From positions 1 through 64,000 of the forward strand of contig CAYREX010000007.1 in the NCBI GenBank assembly GCA_964423505.1: a stretch of 64,000 nucleotides of DNA, in the 5' to 3' direction. This document shows, in pieces, positions 16,000 to 25,083 of the stretch. This stretch comes from CAYREX01 sp964423505 (GTDB lineage Bacteria; Fermentibacterota; Fermentibacteria; Fermentibacterales; JCC-6). A model generated the notes under the pieces. It made no database searches. It saw only the letters and a program-made list of their open reading frames with translations, and was not told the origin of the DNA. Numbering within the stretch: position 1 is the stretch's first letter; each line of letters opens with the position of its first letter. Both the position numbers and the translations under genes were made by a program.

Positions 16000-16994
16000 T
16001 CGTTCGTCCCCTCGAAGTAGTCCGTGTGCATGGCGCGCCGGACCTCCTCCATGGTTGCCCCGCCCTCGCGGACGGCGGCGGCGGTGCCCTCCATCAGGAT
16101 CTCCTCCACCCTTCCGGGCGCCTCGAACGCGAGCCTGCGCTCCCGGATGGGCTCGAGCAGCTCCTCCAGCACGGCGCGCATCCGCTTCTTGCAGGCGACG
16201 CAGCCGATGGTGCCGGCCCTGCAGCGCTCCTCGATGTCCGGGGCCTCTTCGGGATTGAAGGCCCTCTGGTAGGCGAAGATGGTGCAGATGTCCGGATGGC
16301 CCGGGTCGTCCTTGTGTATCCGGGCCGGGTCGGTGACCGCCGACATGACCTTCTTCCCGACGGCATCCGGCGGGTCCGAGAGGTAGATGCAGTTGCCCAG
16401 CGACTTGGACATCTTGGCCTGCCCGTCGAGGCCGACCAGCCTGGGGGTGTCGCTGACCAGCGCCTCGGGCTCCCGGAAGACCTCGGCGTAGAGCTCGTCG
16501 AAGCGCCTGGCGACGAACCTCGCGACCTCGACCACGGGCAGCTGGTCCTCCCCCACCGGGACCAGTCCGGCCCTGCAGAAGAGGATGTCCGCCGCCTGGC
16601 TGACCGGGTAGCCCAGGAAGCCGTAGGTCATGTTCTCGTCGAAGCCGTAGAGCCCGGCCTCCGTCTTGATGGTCGGGTTGTGCCGAAGGCGGTTCACAGT
16701 GACGAACATGGAGAAGAAGACGGTGAGCTCCGCTATCTGCGGGACCATGCTCTGCAGGAAGATGACCGCCCTCTCGGGGTCGAGCCCCACCGAGAGGTTG
16801 TCCAGCACCACGGAGCGGACGTCCTCCGGGAGGTGCTCCGGGTGGTCGAAGTTGGTGGAGAGTGTCTGGACGTCGGCTACTATTATGAAGGTCTCGTGCT
16901 CGTGCTGGAGCCTCACCCGGTTCTGCAGCGAGCCGACCAGGTGCCCCAGATGGAGCGGCCCCGTCGGCCTGTCACCCGTCAGTATCCGCCCCAA
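15996..16994 (-). CDS. trpS: tryptophanyl-tRNA synthetase
   Basis: 332 residues, a typical bacterial length. The HIGH-type motif is PTGPLHLGHLVGS at residues 10-22 and the KMSKS loop is AKMSKSLGN near 195-203. It charges tRNA-Trp. The start is TTG 16994, preceded by GGAGGAGG with a three-base gap; it lies inside the end of the AmgK-like gene. It is followed by cysS with a four-base overlap, and is the first gene of clear chromosomal composition to the right of the island. A CVACKK pair near residue 270 is not part of the catalytic site. Confidence 0.95.
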   Translation of the reverse strand: MGRILTGDRPTGPLHLGHLVGSLQNRVRLQHEHETFIIVADVQTLSTNFDHPEHLPEDVRSVVLDNLSVGLDPERAVIFLQSMVPQIAELTVFFSMFVTVNRLRHNPTIKTEAGLYGFDENMTYGFLGYPVSQAADILFCRAGLVPVGEDQLPVVEVARFVARRFDELYAEVFREPEALVSDTPRLVGLDGQAKMSKSLGNCIYLSDPPDAVGKKVMSAVTDPARIHKDDPGHPDICTIFAYQRAFNPEEAPDIEERCRAGTIGCVACKKRMRAVLEELLEPIRERRLAFEAPGRVEEILMEGTAAAVREGGATMEEVRRAMHTDYFEGTNE

Positions 16995-18036
16995 GGGCCT
17001 CCTCCTCCCTCTCCCCTCCGGTTTCCCTCTCCTCGCCCTCGAGCAGCGGGTGGTCGCCAGTCCTCCAGCCGGTCAGGTCCACCTCTCCGACATGGTTGTC
17101 GATTGCGTCGTGGACCGCCTTCACCAGCGGCCGCAGGTGGGGACAGACGTCCGCGTAGCCCTCGAGGTACCTGAAGGTCCTGGGCAGGTGGTCCAGGTAG
17201 CTCCTGTCGCCGGTCTTCCTGTAGTGGCGGGCGAAGGTCCCGGCGGCCTTGAGGCTCCTCTGGCAGGCTGCGATGGCGACGGAGAACATGTTCAGGTCTC
17301 CCCTGCTCGTCACGAAGCGCCTGGCCAGCTCCCTCCAGGTGTCACCGATGTCCCTGTAGCTGTCGCGAAGCAGGCTGGCCAGGTCGTACGCCGGAGGGCC
17401 CATCCTGGCGTCCTGCCAGTCGACCATGTAGAGCCCGCCCTCCCTGGCCATGAGGTTGGCCGAGTGGTAGTCCCTGTGCGAGAAGACCTCGATGCCTCCC
17501 TCCAGCGAGCTGGTGAGCTCCCTCATGAGCCGCTGCAGCTCGAGCAGCTCCCCCTCGGGCATCCTGAGCATGTAGTAGAAGAGGTACTGCAGCGTCTGCT
17601 CGAGCTCCGCCATGAAGAAGGAGGGGGTGAAGCTCCTCCTGCCGGCGATGGAGGCCGCGCACCGGTCGGCGTCCAGCACCCTCTGCATGCGGAGGAGCTG
17701 GTCCATGGCGGCCTCGACCAGCTGAAGGTACTCCCCGTCGTCGCGCACGTCGAGGAGCCTCGTGTCGCCCAGGTCCTCCTGCAGGGCCCAGCCCCGGTTC
17801 TCTTCGACCCGGATTATGCGCGGGACCGGGAAGCCCGCGCCTTCGAGCAGCCTGTGGATGTCCAGCCAGGGCCAGATGGGCTCGCCGTCTCCGTCCATGG
17901 CAACGAAGCTCTCCGAGCCTGACCAGACCCTCCAGAAGAGCCTGCCGGAGACGTCGCCGTTCAGCCTGTCCACCGCGACGTTCACTCCGAGCATCCTGAC
18001 CAGCCAGTCCCCGAACTCCGGCTTCATCCTCTTCAA
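16972..18036 (-). CDS. AmgK-like sugar (MurNAc/GlcNAc) kinase, aminoglycoside phosphotransferase fold
   Basis: 354 residues. The kinase catalytic loop is HRDYHSANLM (HxDxxxxN) and the metal-binding segment is MVDWQDARMGPPAYDLASLL, as in AmgK and other APH-fold kinases. It directly follows a MurU-like nucleotidyltransferase, the pair that converts MurNAc to its 1-phosphate and then UDP-MurNAc in peptidoglycan recycling. The start is taken as TTG 18036, overlapping the upstream stop (TTGA) behind GGGAGGGAG; GTG 18072 and ATG 18027 are alternatives. The last 25 residues are acidic and poorly ordered. The substrate is inferred from the pairing, not shown. Confidence 0.8.
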   Translation of the reverse strand: MKRMKPEFGDWLVRMLGVNVAVDRLNGDVSGRLFWRVWSGSESFVAMDGDGEPIWPWLDIHRLLEGAGFPVPRIIRVEENRGWALQEDLGDTRLLDVRDDGEYLQLVEAAMDQLLRMQRVLDADRCAASIAGRRSFTPSFFMAELEQTLQYLFYYMLRMPEGELLELQRLMRELTSSLEGGIEVFSHRDYHSANLMAREGGLYMVDWQDARMGPPAYDLASLLRDSYRDIGDTWRELARRFVTSRGDLNMFSVAIAACQRSLKAAGTFARHYRKTGDRSYLDHLPRTFRYLEGYADVCPHLRPLVKAVHDAIDNHVGEVDLTGWRTGDHPLLEGEERETGGEREEEALGADTDG

Positions 18037-18929
18037 GGCGGGCTCCCTCCCGGCTCGGCTCTCTCCCCCCACTGCAGGACGGTTCCCTCGAGGGTGCCGG
18101 AGGTCAGCTCGGAGCCGGCCAGCATGACGGAGTCCCTCACCCTGGCGTCCGCCCCGACGAAGCAGCCGGGGCCTATGTTGCAGGTGCCCAGTATCCCGGC
18201 GTCCGGCGATACGCGAGCGGTCCCGTCCACATGGTGCCCGCCCTTCAGGACGTTGCGGAGGAGGAGGTCCGCCCGGCCCATGTCCAGCCAGCGGCAGCGT
18301 TGGTGGTGTACGGCGATCCCGCCACCCTCACCGGCGACCACCCGGGCGAGGTCGCCGAACATGGAGCCCCGGCCGCCGAGCCTCCTGCAGGCACGCGGCA
18401 CGCACGGCTCCACCGCCGAGATGCCGAGGTAATGCAGCGGCCGGGCGTCCGGCGCGGGCCCGGTACCCCGCGGCCCCCTGTGGAGGGGGAGCGGGTCGTA
18501 TCCCGGCTCTTCGGGCATGTCGCCAGCGAGCGCGGTCCAGCAGGCTCCGGACTCCCTGTGGGCGCTGAGGAGCGCCCGGGCGTCGAGCGGGTCTATGACC
18601 ATGTCGGTGTTGACCACGAGCCACGTCCCATCGCTCATCCCGTCGGCGAGACCGGCCAGAGTGCCCACCACGCCGAGCGGCTCCGGCTCCTCCATCAGGA
18701 GGCAGGCGTCTCCGGGGAAGCTCTCCGCCAGCTCTCCGGCCACCAGGTCCGGACTCAGCGTGGCGTTGCAGGCCACCCTCTGAGGCTCGAGCTCGCGGAG
18801 CTGCCTCGCCAGCCGGCCGAGTACCGTCTCCGCCCCGTAGGGGAGAAGGGACTTCGGCCTCCCGAGGGAGTAGGGCCTGGCCCGGCTCCCGTGCCCTGCG
18901 GTAAGAAACAGTATGCCGGCGGGGCGCAA
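18033..18929 (-). CDS. MurU-like nucleotidyltransferase with hexapeptide C-terminus
   Basis: 298 residues. The N-terminus LFLTAGHGSRARPYSLGRPKSLLPYG is the NTP-transferase signature, with VVNTDM as the metal-binding acidic site near residue 107. The last 65 residues (DGTARVSPDAGILGTCNIGPGCFVGADARVRDSVMLAGS) read as a left-handed beta-helix, which MurU itself lacks but GlmU/ManC-type enzymes have. It probably activates a sugar-1-phosphate made by the adjacent kinase. The TTG start lies 12 bp after the zinc-ribbon gene. A general sugar-nucleotide pyrophosphorylase is an alternative name. Confidence 0.8.
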   Translation of the reverse strand: MRPAGILFLTAGHGSRARPYSLGRPKSLLPYGAETVLGRLARQLRELEPQRVACNATLSPDLVAGELAESFPGDACLLMEEPEPLGVVGTLAGLADGMSDGTWLVVNTDMVIDPLDARALLSAHRESGACWTALAGDMPEEPGYDPLPLHRGPRGTGPAPDARPLHYLGISAVEPCVPRACRRLGGRGSMFGDLARVVAGEGGGIAVHHQRCRWLDMGRADLLLRNVLKGGHHVDGTARVSPDAGILGTCNIGPGCFVGADARVRDSVMLAGSELTSGTLEGTVLQWGERAEPGGSPP

Positions 18930-18941
18930 GGACCGGCTGCC

Positions 18942-19142
18942 CTAGCCGTAGATCTCCTCGCGGTTGCAGTCGCAGACCTTGATGTGCCTCTTCTGAGGCC
19001 TCCAGTCACCCTTCCGGTTGTACATGGCCGCGTAGTAGACGATGGGGACCTGCTCCTTGCCGCAGACCGGGCAGTCGTGCTTGTGCAGCCGCCTGGCCTC
19101 GTGGGCCAGCTTCGCGGCGAAAGTCCTATCCTTCTTGGGCAT
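18942..19142 (-). CDS. small zinc-ribbon protein
   Basis: 66 residues with CPVCGKEQ at about 24-31 and VCDCNREE near the C-terminus, giving a likely four-cysteine zinc site, and a basic N-terminal helix (KLAHEARRLHKH). I do not recognise the family. Its start overlaps the end of the GH57 gene by 17 bp, so it is part of the same transcript. Codon usage and GC match its neighbours, which supports it as a real gene. Confidence 0.75.
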   Translation of the reverse strand: MPKKDRTFAAKLAHEARRLHKHDCPVCGKEQVPIVYYAAMYNRKGDWRPQKRHIKVCDCNREEIYG

Positions 19143-20277
19143 TCGTGATGTCCTCTCCGGTTATCACCGGAATGCTGCAGGCGGCGGTCGTCACGGCGTC
19201 CATCCTCCTGCGGTCGCCGGTCTCGTCCAGTGCCGCCAGTGCCGTCTCCAGTACGAGGAGTAGTCCGCGGCGGACCTGGACGGCGTCGAAACGGCCCTCC
19301 GCGGCCCACCAGAACGGGCACGAGTATAACATCCTGTCGGCGAGGTCGGCAACCCTCTCGGAGGTGCATCCGGAGGCCCATTCGCGGACCTGCCGGACCA
19401 GCTCCCGGAGCGCGACGTGGACCGGGTTGGACCTGTCGTCCCAGAGCGGCCAGGGCCTGCCGGCGTCCAGGTCCGCCCCGGTGGTGGACCAGCTCCCGGC
19501 GGGGACCACGGCCGGGAGCGGCGGGAAGAGCCCGGCCAGGCGACCGGGTGTGGCCAGCTCTACGTCCTCCATCTCCTCCAGCGCCATGAGGAAGGGCTGG
19601 AGGAACCTCTCCAGCGAGCCGCTCCTGTGGTGGCCGAAGGTCTCGCCGTCCATCGCGAGGAGCACGTAGGCGTCGCCGCCGCCGCTCCAGAGGGAGAGGC
19701 CATCCGCCAGCTCCCGAGCGGTCTGCTCTCCGTCCAGGGCGTGGAACGCTATCCTGTTGCTCCAGAAGTTGCTGCGCAGGAAGACGAGCAGGCCGTCGGT
19801 CTCGGGGATGCTGTCGAAGGGCGCCGGCCTGCCGGAGTGAACCCAGGGCAGGTCGTCGGTCACCGCCCAGCGGTAGCCCATGCCGCGAAGGAGGCCTGCG
19901 AGGGAGGGGTCCCACGCCATCTCCGGGGGGAAGACCCCCGTGGGAGAGCGGTCACCGAGATGCCGGGCGCTCCGCTCCCGGTTCAGCATCAGCTGACGCT
20001 CGACGTCCCGTCTCTCGAGAAGCGGCAGTATGGGATGGTAGGCGCCGGAGTCGGTGAGCTCCAGGCTTCCGGCGGACCTGATCAGCCCCGGGACCTCGGA
20101 GCCTTCGCGGACAAGCTGCTCGGTCAGCGACCAGTTGATGTTCAGGGCCACGGGACAGCCGGTCTCCGAGAGCAGCCGGAGGAGCGGGGTGTAGCACTCC
20201 TCGTCCACCCTCCGGAGCACCCCCGGCGACTGTGTGGGCGGCTGGTAGATGTGCAGCAGCAGGCTCACGTACCTCAT
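19126..20277 (-). CDS. glycoside hydrolase family 57 protein
   Basis: 383 residues. Starts MRYVSLLLHIYQPP, the HxHQPP-like first motif of GH57. The nucleophile region is GVFPPEMAWDP with E at about residue 124, and the acid/base motif is LLAMDGETFGHH with D near 213, so both catalytic residues are present. GH57 enzymes cleave or transfer alpha-glucans such as glycogen. ATG 20277 overlaps the SAM hydrolase stop by ATGA. It is shorter than characterised GH57 amylases, with a compact C-terminal helical part. The substrate is unknown. Confidence 0.88.
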   Translation of the reverse strand: MRYVSLLLHIYQPPTQSPGVLRRVDEECYTPLLRLLSETGCPVALNINWSLTEQLVREGSEVPGLIRSAGSLELTDSGAYHPILPLLERRDVERQLMLNRERSARHLGDRSPTGVFPPEMAWDPSLAGLLRGMGYRWAVTDDLPWVHSGRPAPFDSIPETDGLLVFLRSNFWSNRIAFHALDGEQTARELADGLSLWSGGGDAYVLLAMDGETFGHHRSGSLERFLQPFLMALEEMEDVELATPGRLAGLFPPLPAVVPAGSWSTTGADLDAGRPWPLWDDRSNPVHVALRELVRQVREWASGCTSERVADLADRMLYSCPFWWAAEGRFDAVQVRRGLLLVLETALAALDETGDRRRMDAVTTAACSIPVITGEDITNAQEG

Positions 20278-21041
20278 CCGTCGTCCGCCTCCAGGAGCAG
20301 CTCCCCGCCCGGCCCTGCGCCGGTCAGCTCTGCGGCGCTGCCGCCGCTCACCGCGAGCTCCATGAGGCCCTGGCTGCCCTTCAGGAGCAGGAGCCCTCCG
20401 TGGTCGGAGTAGGTCTCCACGAGCCGCAGGTCGAAGCGGCGCTCGCCGACCGTGACCGAGCGGGGCGCCATCCGCCCGAGGTCGGAGGAGCGGAGCCATA
20501 GCAGGACGTTCCCGAAACGGTCTACGTGCGCCACAGTCACCAGCAGGCCGGCCCCGCGGGGCACCGGGCGAGGAGCCGACAGGGCGACCAGGTCCTCCGG
20601 CGGAAGCTCCCGGAGCGAGGAGGTCCACCCGGGGTCCGCCAGCAGGCGGGCACCGGCGGGGGCGAAGACGTCCCTGCCGTGGAAGGTGGTGCTCGCTCCC
20701 TCACCGGGGGGCGGCAGCTCCCATGCCCGCTCCACATCCAGGAGGCCGGCCAGGCCGTTGTCCGGCGCCACCAGCATCCTCCCGGCCGAGAGGCAGACGA
20801 CAGCCCTTCTCGCCGTCCCCACGCCCGGGTCTACGACCGCCGTCACGACGCTGCCCCCGGGCAGGTGGTCCCAGCAGGCCCGGAGGTGGAATGCGCCCGA
20901 GGCCACGGAGCCCCGCGGGACGGCGTGGGTCAGGTCGGTGACGGTGGTCCCGGGGGGCGCCACCCCGAGGATGACCGCCTTCATCTGCGCCACGTAGGTG
21001 TCCGACGTGCCGAAATCCGTTATCAGGAACGCGTGCCTCAT
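20274..21041 (-). CDS. S-adenosyl-L-methionine hydrolase (adenosine-forming), DUF62 family
   Basis: 255 residues. ITDFGTSDTYVAQMKAVI with the aspartate of TDFG, then VVDPGVGTARRAVV and APDNGL, are the conserved motifs of the DUF62/SAM hydroxide adenosyltransferase family, which splits SAM with water into adenosine and methionine. ATG 21041 overlaps the phosphatase stop by ATGA. The C-terminal beta-domain (FGNVLLWLRSSDL...) is typical. Its link to the signalling genes upstream is only by operon. Confidence 0.92.
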   Translation of the reverse strand: MRHAFLITDFGTSDTYVAQMKAVILGVAPPGTTVTDLTHAVPRGSVASGAFHLRACWDHLPGGSVVTAVVDPGVGTARRAVVCLSAGRMLVAPDNGLAGLLDVERAWELPPPGEGASTTFHGRDVFAPAGARLLADPGWTSSLRELPPEDLVALSAPRPVPRGAGLLVTVAHVDRFGNVLLWLRSSDLGRMAPRSVTVGERRFDLRLVETYSDHGGLLLLKGSQGLMELAVSGGSAAELTGAGPGGELLLEADDG

Positions 21042-24000
21042 CTGTACTTCACCACCACGAGCGTCTGGTCGTCGCTCTGCGGAGCCCCAGCCGTGTGGGC
21101 CCTCACCTCCTCCATCACCCTGGAGACTATCCTGCCCGCCGAGAGGTCCCGGGACTCCAGGACGACCTCCTCCAGCCTCTCCCCTCCCATCTCCCGACTC
21201 TGGGCGTCCATTGCCTCGGTGACGCCGTCGGTGTACATGACCAGCACGTCCCCTGGCTCCAGCCTGACCGACCTGAACTCGTAGTCGCTGTCCGGGTCGA
21301 GGCCCAGTATGAGACCTCCCTCCCCGAGGAGGCTCACCCTCCCCTCCCTGCGGACCAGCAGGGGCGGGTTGTGGCCGGCGTTCACGTAGGTGAGGTTCCC
21401 GGAATCGAGGTCCAGCACGCTGTAGAACATCCCCGTGAGTATCGGGTCGGCCTCGGCGGCCACCGAGGAGACGTTCACGCGCCTGACTATCTCGTCGATT
21501 CCGTAGATGCTCTGGACGTAGGCCTCCAGGTTGCCCTTCAGGCTGGCCATGGTCAGGGCCGCCGGGATGCCCTTCCCCACTACGTCCGCGACGGCCATGC
21601 CGAGGTTGTGGCCTGGGAGCATGAAGAAGTCGTAGTAGTCGCCTCCCACCTCCCTGGCAGGTCTGTAGAAGACCTCGATGTCGAACCTCTCGGGGCTGGG
21701 AGGCGTGTCCGGCAGCAGCTCGAGCTGTATCTTCCGCGCCATGTTCAGCTCGTCCGCCAGGGCGGTCCCGGTGGCGAGCCGGTCGAGGAGTATGTCCGGT
21801 ATCCTCGTCCTCAGAGGATCGGAGCGCATCAGCTCCGGGTTGCCGGTCACCAGCTTGACAGTCTCCAGCCTCACGCCTCCGTCCGGGTCGGCCAGCCTGT
21901 CGGCGAGCTCGTCCTGGACATCCTCCAGGGCGCAAACCTCCGGGAGCCCGGAGAGGCCGCTGACCGCCTCCAGCCTGACCTCGGCGGACCGGTCGCCCAG
22001 GGCGGCCACAATGGGCTCCGCCAGAGCCTCCGGCGTTATCTCGGGGTTCGCCAGGAGCCCCCTGAGCATCCTGGCCCTGACGTAGGAGTCAGCGTCGCCC
22101 AGGAGCGCCTCCACGAGGGTCCGGACCGCCGGCTCCACGGGGTCCCAGATCTCTCCGAGCGCTTCGGCGGCCGCCGCGCGGACCGCCCTGGCCTCGTCGG
22201 TGGAGAGGACGCCCACGACCTCCAGGCCGGCCGCGTCCCTCTCGCCCAGCAACCCCACCGCGCGGGCCGCCTCCTTGCGGACCAGCGGGGAGGCGTCGGC
22301 TACCATCCTCCGGATGCACCGACCGCCTCCTCCGGGCAGCTCTTCGTCGTTCCACATGACGAAGAAGGGCAGCCACATCCTCTGCTCGACCTCCCCGGAG
22401 TCGAGGATCTCGTGGATGACCTCGGAGGAGAGCCGGGCGAGGTCGCTCCTGCCCTTGCGCACCAGCTGGCTCAGGGCCTCCCTGCCGCCGTTCTGCTCGG
22501 AGGAGAGCAGCTCCCGGAGCAGCTCCCTCCCCGCGTCCGTCTCCATGACGCTGAAGTAGCTGAGCACCATGGAGGCGAACGCCCTGTCGCCCGCCGCCCT
22601 CTCCCGGACTATCTCCCAGAGGGTCCGCCGCTCGTCCTCGTCCAGGGAGGCGTAGTTCATCAGCATGCACCTCGCGACCGGGAGCACGTCCTCGTCGGTC
22701 AGCTCCTCCCGGAGGGTCGACCTGACCTCCCTGCTGAAGAACCGGAGCCTTGCGCCTATCTGCCAGGCCAGCCGGCCCTTGCCGCCGGAGGATAGCCTGT
22801 CCATGAGGACCCAGAGCAGGTCGTGGAACTCCTCGCTGAAGTCCTCCAGCCTCCTGTCGAGAAGGCCCCAGGTCAGGAACCCGAGGAGCCTCGGGCCGCC
22901 GGTTTCCAGCACGGAGTTCAGTATGTCGAACTCCCTCGGGGAGAGGTCCGGGAAACGGCTGCCGATGTATATCATGGCGCTCCTGCGGACGTCCTCGCTC
23001 TCGTCCTCCAGCAGCCGGGCGTAGAGCTCCTCGCCCCTGCCGCTGAGGCCCCACATGGTCAGGCCGTACATGAACCTGCCCCGGACTCCCGGGTCGTCGT
23101 CGGTCACCGCCTGCTCGACTATCTCCGACATGTCGTCCGAGTTCACCAGCCACGGCTTGCCCAGCGCCTCGGCTAGCGTGCGGCGGACGTCATCTGAGCC
23201 CCGCTTCATCAGTCCCGCGCACATGCTCCGCACGGCTGTGTCCGCGTGGTCGGGAGATGAGAGGAGCATGTTCAGGACGTCCAGCAGGTTCTCCCTGGAC
23301 TGCTCCTCGGCCACGTGGAGCAGGAGTTTGGTCCTCACCTCGTCGGAGAGGCTGGGATACAGCTCCGCCAGGAAGTAGCCGGCACGCCTGACCAGCGGCT
23401 CGTGGCTGTCGAAGAGCGTCTCTGCGAACGCCCTCACCACCGGTGAGTGCTGCTCCAGAAGCCCCCTTATCCCCTCGTCCACCGACCACATCATCAGCGT
23501 GTCCATCGAGGAGATGTATGTGGTGCCGTCGCCGGCGAGCCTCCGGAAGGGCGGCTCCCCCCGACAGGCCATGGTGGCCCCGTACCTCTCCTCCAGCTCC
23601 TCCCTGCTCGGGAAGACGTGGCTGCCCTGCACGAGGAGCCGCTTCCAGAGGGAGTAGAGGGTGCGCCTGAAGACCGCCTCGGGCACCACCGGGTCGAAGG
23701 CGGCCATGAGCAGGAGCTCCGCCATCCGCAGCGGCTCGAGGGACCTGAACCACTCCAGCGTCTCCCTCCCCTGGACCAGCCGCCACTGCCTGTTCTCCGC
23801 CGGCGCCGGGAGCCGCACGTGGGCCTCGCTGTAGTGGTCGAAGAGCCCGGCGAGCATGTCGGAGGAGGTGGCCAGTATCAGCCTGCGCCTGGCCTCGGTG
23901 GTGCGGGTTATCATGGAGAGGACCACCGACCAGAGCCTGGGCGGGTAGATGCCGACCATCCTGCGGACGGTGTCCAGGTCCAGGAAGACCGCGCAGTCCT

Positions 24001-24649
24001 CGGTGCCTGTCAGGAGGTGCTCGACCTCCTCCTGGTCCAGGTCGCGGGTTATCACCTCGACCGGGTTCAGTCCCTCCTGCCAGGCCTCCGCGAGGAGCTT
24101 CCTCGCCATGGTGGTCTTGCCGGCGCCCAGCGGTCCGCTGAGGCAGACGAAGCCCCTGCGGGCAAGGACCTCCCTGGCCCTCTCCAGGGTCCCGGAGTCC
24201 ACCGGCGAGGACGAGAGGTCGCCGAAGGACTCCATCAGGGCCCTGCCCTCGGGGAAGGGGAGCGACTCCCTCCTGAGGCCGCCTATCCAGTCCTGGACCT
24301 GCTCGCTTGCGACCTTGCGGAGGGTCGCGGGGCTGGAGAAGCCGAAGCAGAGGTCGGCGGACCGGAGCTTCCCCACCACCTGGTCCCCCTCGGGAATGTC
24401 GCCGTAGCAGAGGCATGCAATGGGGAGGTCGGACCTGTAGTGCTCGAAGAAGGCCCTCCTGACCGGTGCGGAGGGGGGGCCGCTGAGGACCAGCAGAAGG
24501 GCGTCAGGCGCCTCGTCCCCGGCTGCCGGCTCGATGCGGTCCGCCCACCTGGGCGGCTCGAGCCCGGAGATGTCGCTCCGGAGGAGATCCGGAATGCCGG
24601 CGGGGAAGCCGTGCCTCTCGAGCTCTATCCTCAGCCTGAAGATGTTCAC
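21038..24649 (-). CDS. STAND-type NTPase / HEAT-repeat / SpoIIE (PP2C) phosphatase fusion
   Basis: 1203 residues from GTG 24649 (the start is uncertain; an in-frame CTG at 24667 overlaps the RsbW stop). Domains: an alpha/beta N-terminal domain of about 140 residues with no clear family; an NTPase with Walker A GPLGAGKT at 172-179 and Walker B-like CAVFLDLD at 219-226; a long series of HEAT-like helical repeats (about 350-980); and a C-terminal RsbU/SpoIIE-type PP2C phosphatase beginning KIQLELLPDTPP, with REVGGDYYDFF, MAVADVVGKG and MYTDGVTEA metal motifs. RsbW-like kinase and STAS genes lie just upstream, so it probably dephosphorylates the STAS protein when its sensor part is triggered. Confidence 0.85.
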   Translation of the reverse strand: MNIFRLRIELERHGFPAGIPDLLRSDISGLEPPRWADRIEPAAGDEAPDALLLVLSGPPSAPVRRAFFEHYRSDLPIACLCYGDIPEGDQVVGKLRSADLCFGFSSPATLRKVASEQVQDWIGGLRRESLPFPEGRALMESFGDLSSSPVDSGTLERAREVLARRGFVCLSGPLGAGKTTMARKLLAEAWQEGLNPVEVITRDLDQEEVEHLLTGTEDCAVFLDLDTVRRMVGIYPPRLWSVVLSMITRTTEARRRLILATSSDMLAGLFDHYSEAHVRLPAPAENRQWRLVQGRETLEWFRSLEPLRMAELLLMAAFDPVVPEAVFRRTLYSLWKRLLVQGSHVFPSREELEERYGATMACRGEPPFRRLAGDGTTYISSMDTLMMWSVDEGIRGLLEQHSPVVRAFAETLFDSHEPLVRRAGYFLAELYPSLSDEVRTKLLLHVAEEQSRENLLDVLNMLLSSPDHADTAVRSMCAGLMKRGSDDVRRTLAEALGKPWLVNSDDMSEIVEQAVTDDDPGVRGRFMYGLTMWGLSGRGEELYARLLEDESEDVRRSAMIYIGSRFPDLSPREFDILNSVLETGGPRLLGFLTWGLLDRRLEDFSEEFHDLLWVLMDRLSSGGKGRLAWQIGARLRFFSREVRSTLREELTDEDVLPVARCMLMNYASLDEDERRTLWEIVRERAAGDRAFASMVLSYFSVMETDAGRELLRELLSSEQNGGREALSQLVRKGRSDLARLSSEVIHEILDSGEVEQRMWLPFFVMWNDEELPGGGGRCIRRMVADASPLVRKEAARAVGLLGERDAAGLEVVGVLSTDEARAVRAAAAEALGEIWDPVEPAVRTLVEALLGDADSYVRARMLRGLLANPEITPEALAEPIVAALGDRSAEVRLEAVSGLSGLPEVCALEDVQDELADRLADPDGGVRLETVKLVTGNPELMRSDPLRTRIPDILLDRLATGTALADELNMARKIQLELLPDTPPSPERFDIEVFYRPAREVGGDYYDFFMLPGHNLGMAVADVVGKGIPAALTMASLKGNLEAYVQSIYGIDEIVRRVNVSSVAAEADPILTGMFYSVLDLDSGNLTYVNAGHNPPLLVRREGRVSLLGEGGLILGLDPDSDYEFRSVRLEPGDVLVMYTDGVTEAMDAQSREMGGERLEEVVLESRDLSAGRIVSRVMEEVRAHTAGAPQSDDQTLVVVKYR

Positions 24650-24663
24650 GGCTCCGGTGCCGC

Positions 24664-25083
24664 TCAGGTGAGAGGCCAGACGAGCTTGACCCTTGTCCTT
24701 CCCTCGGGGGACAGGCCGTACTCGACCCATCTGGCGAGATTGCGGGCTATGAGGACCCCCCTCCCCCTGCAGGAAAGGAGCTCATCGCCCTCGGCAGGGC
24801 AGAAGCCCGGTTCCTCATCCGGCTCCCAGCACCCCTCGTCGTCGATGGTGAACTGCAGCATGGCCGGATGCCTGGCGATGGCGATGGTCACCCGCCTGTC
24901 GGGATCCATGTCGTTGCCGTGCTCCATGCCGTTCTTCACCAGCTCGATGACGGCTATGGAGAGGGAGGAGAGCTCCTCCTCCTCGACCCCGTAGCTGCGC
25001 CCTACGCCCTCGATGAAGAGCTGGAGAGGCTCGAGGACTGAGTGATCGCTCGGTATCCGGAGCTCGATATCGCCCACGGTCAC
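24664..25083 (-). CDS. RsbW-like anti-sigma factor / serine kinase (HATPase)
   Basis: 139 residues with the GHKL ATPase boxes: N box AVIELVKNGMEHGN near residues 44-57, G1-like FTIDDEGCWEPDEEP and G2-like GRGVLIARNLARW. This is the compact kinase that binds and phosphorylates a STAS antagonist and holds a sigma factor or other target. It overlaps the STAS gene by four bases and precedes the phosphatase gene by 14 bp. No sigma-factor gene is visible nearby, so the output is unknown. Confidence 0.9.
   Translation of the reverse strand: MTVGDIELRIPSDHSVLEPLQLFIEGVGRSYGVEEEELSSLSIAVIELVKNGMEHGNDMDPDRRVTIAIARHPAMLQFTIDDEGCWEPDEEPGFCPAEGDELLSCRGRGVLIARNLARWVEYGLSPEGRTRVKLVWPLT

Noticed and set aside
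14425..16994. A T-box or tRNA-dependent riboswitch before the synthetase genes
   Set aside because: trpS and cysS are coupled by overlap inside an operon with no leader containing a T-box motif.
15879..17922. Long plus-strand frames across trpS and the AmgK-like gene
   Set aside because: Antisense to genes with intact synthetase and kinase motifs; no ribosome-binding site or domain.
16972..18036. Aminoglycoside resistance phosphotransferase
   Set aside because: The kinase fold matches, but the adjacent MurU-like gene points to AmgK-type sugar kinase.
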